Source: Apium graveolens (lineage: Eukaryota > Streptophyta > Magnoliopsida > Apiales > Apiaceae). From it: 64,000 nt of DNA. A program made the position numbers and the translations under genes. Shown piece after piece: positions 61,601 through 64,000 of this stretch. How positions within the stretch are numbered: position 1 is the first letter of the stretch; the number at the start of each line of letters is the position of its first letter. Where the stretch lies: the NCBI RefSeq assembly GCF_009905375.1, contig NC_133650.1, positions 64,297,669 through 64,361,668 of the forward strand. The letters are read 5' to 3'. The notes under the pieces were generated by a model. The model made no database searches and had not been told where the DNA came from. It saw only the letters and a list, made by a program, of their open reading frames with translations.

Positions 61601-62760
61601 TTCTTATTCTTTTAACTAAAAATTAATATGACATAATTAAAATCAGCCCAAAATTAATAAATAGCGGGGAATAATATTTAATCAAATAAATATAAAATTT
61701 ATATCAATTTTTTTAAAAAATTATGAATATTTCAAAAATGCGAAAATATAAAATATTTGAAAGTCCCACGATTTTATAAAAATAAGTCTGATTTTTGTCG
61801 GGTTTTACGTCCCGATAGGGGCCGGTCCGATAATTTTTATGAAACCGAAATATTTGTAAAATTCTCAGAATATTTAAAAACTAATAAAATAAAATTTTCA
61901 TAATTTTTAAAATATTTATAAATTGCGCGTCATATCCGTATTTTAGGATTTAACGGACAAACGTGTGAGTAAATATAACCCGAAAAATTTCCGAAATAAT
62001 TTTAAAATTCTCGAAATATTCAAATACTAATAAAATATAAGTTTCATGATTTTTGAAATATTTTGGAATTTAATACTGAATTTACACTTATATATCGAAT
62101 CCAATAATAGATTACTTAACCGTTAAGTAACTATAAAAACGATACAATCTTGGAAAACAATCGAATCGACGGCTGGTCCTATTTACCTATATCTTCTGCT
62201 TAATATCGGATTTGGATAATTATCAAAACCGAACTTTTTATAAAATAACCTATGAGAAAATAAAGTAAAATATCCCGTCTCTCGAGAATACGGGTTTTAT
62301 TGATCTACCGAAATGATTATCGTATCAAAAATTTGCGTCAGGATGTGCACGGGTCAAACCGTAATCCGGATCGAAAAAGTCAAAACACGGAAAATGTCCG
62401 GAATTATCAGATTAGGTTAGGAAGGAGTTTTTCGAAGAGTTTCGGGTTGTAAAAACGTAAAAAGGTTGAGGTTGGACGATTCTCGGTGATATAAAATAGT
62501 TTTGTAATTATTCGGAAAATAATTATTAAATCTGTAAATCATTATAAAATCATATAACAAACCAAAAATTACCAGAAAAATACCATAATTATCTATACTT
62601 TATTCTGCACACATATTAAAAAGCAAAATACTTACATTTTATCACATATAAACGTCCAAATATAAATATCAATCAACAGATAATTCACCAAAATTCCCAT
62701 AATAATTATCTATTGATAGAAAAAATAATTTCACAATATTTCACGAATATTATCCGAGTT
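58616..62760. mobile_element. Long non-coding LTR-like block, reverse of the 3155-7456 type
   Basis: Starts TGTAACGCCCCCAAATCTGG, close to the reverse complement of the right end of 3155-7456 (TGTAACACCCCCAAATCCGG). No coding sequence in about 4.1 kb. The other end is not defined: the expected ...GGTTATTACA and a copy of the flank CACTG were not found, so the right limit is approximate. AT-rich with repeated TTTCGAAAT/AAAATTTTCGAA-like words and a T/C-rich run at 61570-61605. Confidence 0.45.
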
Positions 62761-62988
62761 GTACCGTTATAAGGGTTAAAAGATACATTTATCATACTTT
62801 AAGGGTAAAAAGGTACATCTTTGATAAATGAAAGAATTGATCAAAGGTAGTGCAAAAAGTTGTAGATACTCATCAAAAGATTGACGAGGCATTTGCTGCC
62901 TTTGCTTCAGTGTACAACTAATCAACGCACTCTTGCAAACAAAAAAAACATTAAACTTATAATTCAACAAAAGATTTGGTGTTCTGGA

Positions 62989-64000
62989 TTACGCGTTTAA
63001 TACAACTATTGCGTGCAGTATAATGTTATTGGACATAGAGCAATGTACCAAGACATGCATGATATAGACATTAAACGGGACTAATACAATGTCGGGGGAG
63101 GGGCAGAGAGTTATGCTTGTAAGGTATATGCATATCTTGTAGTGCTTAAGCAGTTGTGGCCTCTTCAACTTAAATGTTGGGGTGACCAAATCTCGCTCAA
63201 TGTCGAATGGAGTTGGTTCCAAATGAACAGCTCTCAACATCTCAGAATCTCGAAGCTGCAAAATGACATATATTAAATAATCACAACAGAGCACATGTTT
63301 TATGTTATTTAACACAAAGAAATATATTTTGCTAATTCGCGTTGATATCATCTTTACACGTACTTTTTTCTTCCGGCCAAGGCTGTTAAGTTCTTCTAAC
63401 ATGTACTTTCTTGCTTTCCCATTTTTGCACAATGATTTAAAATCTCCAGAAAGATTATTAGCTTCTGCCCAGTCTTCGAGCGGTGTTCTCTCAGGAACTA
63501 CCACAGCCACGAGAAAGGACATGAAACTGTTACCATAGATCCAAATCTGTGGAGAAAAACGAGTTCTCAAAATTACAAAATTTACGAGCATTTTATGAAT
63601 TATGAATATTCAGAGGACATGTTATTTAAGAGCATACTGTGGTCATGAGAGGGCATCACAAATATGTGCTTTCAATGCTTTCCATTGCTGCATATTCGCC
63701 TTGGGATAACTTGAATATGTTTTTCTTTCTGTCAATAATTTCCATTAAACCATTAGGCTGCCATTCTCCGATGTCACCTACAATAATTAATTTCATTCTT
63801 ATTTAGAAATCACAAAATGACAACATAATTTCCAGGTTATGTAGAATACACGGATCAGTATGATACGATTCAATCTAAAAGCAGTAACACATTCTCCCAT
63901 AAAAAACACACTGGAGGGTATTAGGGTGTGCCAAGTAAATAATGAAGTTTAAGAGATGAGAAGTATCACATCTTACCTGTATGAAACCATCCATCTAATA
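62989..64000 (-). pseudogene. Long-chain acyl-CoA synthetase (LACS), last exons, with an in-frame stop
   Basis: Four minus-strand exons with GT-AG borders: 63977-64000 (partial, DGWFHT), 63638-63777 (GDIGEWQPNGLMEIIDRKKN and KLSQGEYAAME), 63364-63546 (IWIYGNSFMSFLVAVVVPER, LSGDFKSLC) and 63255 downward (MLRAVHLEPTPFDIERDL, KRPQLLKHYK, to 63136). LACS enzymes activate fatty acids with ATP and CoA for lipid, cutin or wax synthesis or breakdown. The phases fit exactly, but the 63638-63777 exon has TGA in TYL*CPLMTT, where LACS relatives usually have Arg before CPL. After HYK the sequence leaves the family pattern and runs on for 49 codons to a stop at 62989. The rest of the gene lies beyond the window. 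Either a pseudogene or a sequence error. Confidence 0.85.

Noticed and set aside
1..64000. tRNA or rRNA genes
   Set aside because: The only tRNA-like matches are retroelement primer sites (13-14 bases complementary to tRNA-Met), not full genes.

Overview
The window reads as nuclear DNA of a flowering plant, most likely a eudicot. It holds plant Ty1/copia retrotransposons, large non-coding LTR-like blocks, short inverted-repeat transposons, one intact intronless BAHD acyltransferase gene and the last exons of a plant-type long-chain acyl-CoA synthetase (LACS) gene. I cannot fix the species from sequence alone. Nothing looks bacterial or organellar.

Layout. 1-10070: minus-strand copia remnants (elements A and B), split by a 4.3 kb non-coding LTR-like element (3155-7456, TG...CA ends, 5-bp target duplication ATAAC) and cut at the left by the end of another LTR-like element. 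10071-42029: a plus-strand copia element (C) whose reverse transcriptase is interrupted at 15515-15524. The interrupting DNA is a roughly 0.87 kb transposon with a 10-bp target duplication. Its AT-rich middle in turn holds 24.8 kb of endogenous pararetrovirus (16142-40970). 42030-45870: an extra retrotransposon ORF broken by an LTR, with a second related LTR behind it. 46010-50124: a decayed copia element (D), its short 3' LTR itself carrying a Harbinger-type MITE. 51703-53028: the BAHD acyltransferase. 53056-57657: minus-strand Tork-like copia (E). 57680-58030: CACTA-like repeats. 58616 to about 62760: another long non-coding LTR-like block. 62989-64000: 3' end of a LACS gene on the minus strand, with an in-frame stop.

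The centrepiece is the viral array. Its domain order (movement protein, coat protein with zinc knuckle, aspartic protease, reverse transcriptase, RNase H1 in ORF1, then a separate ORF2), tRNA-Met primer site and about 8.0 kb unit match the endogenous Florendovirus group of Caulimoviridae. Four blocks lie as I(-) II(-) | III(+) IV(+): two tandem units facing two tandem units head to head, with about 8.6 kb of near-identical inverted arms around a roughly 0.5 kb centre. Blocks I and IV share the same deletion junction right after the primer site. ORF1 is open over 1656 codons in both III and IV, but each lacks the normal start region. Block II has the full 5' end but one in-frame TGA. The copies differ by only a few residues, which suggests a young insertion or homogenisation. 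Such a structure, if transcribed across its centre, would give long double-stranded RNA.

All positions were read by eye; identities and family assignments below genus level were not computed.
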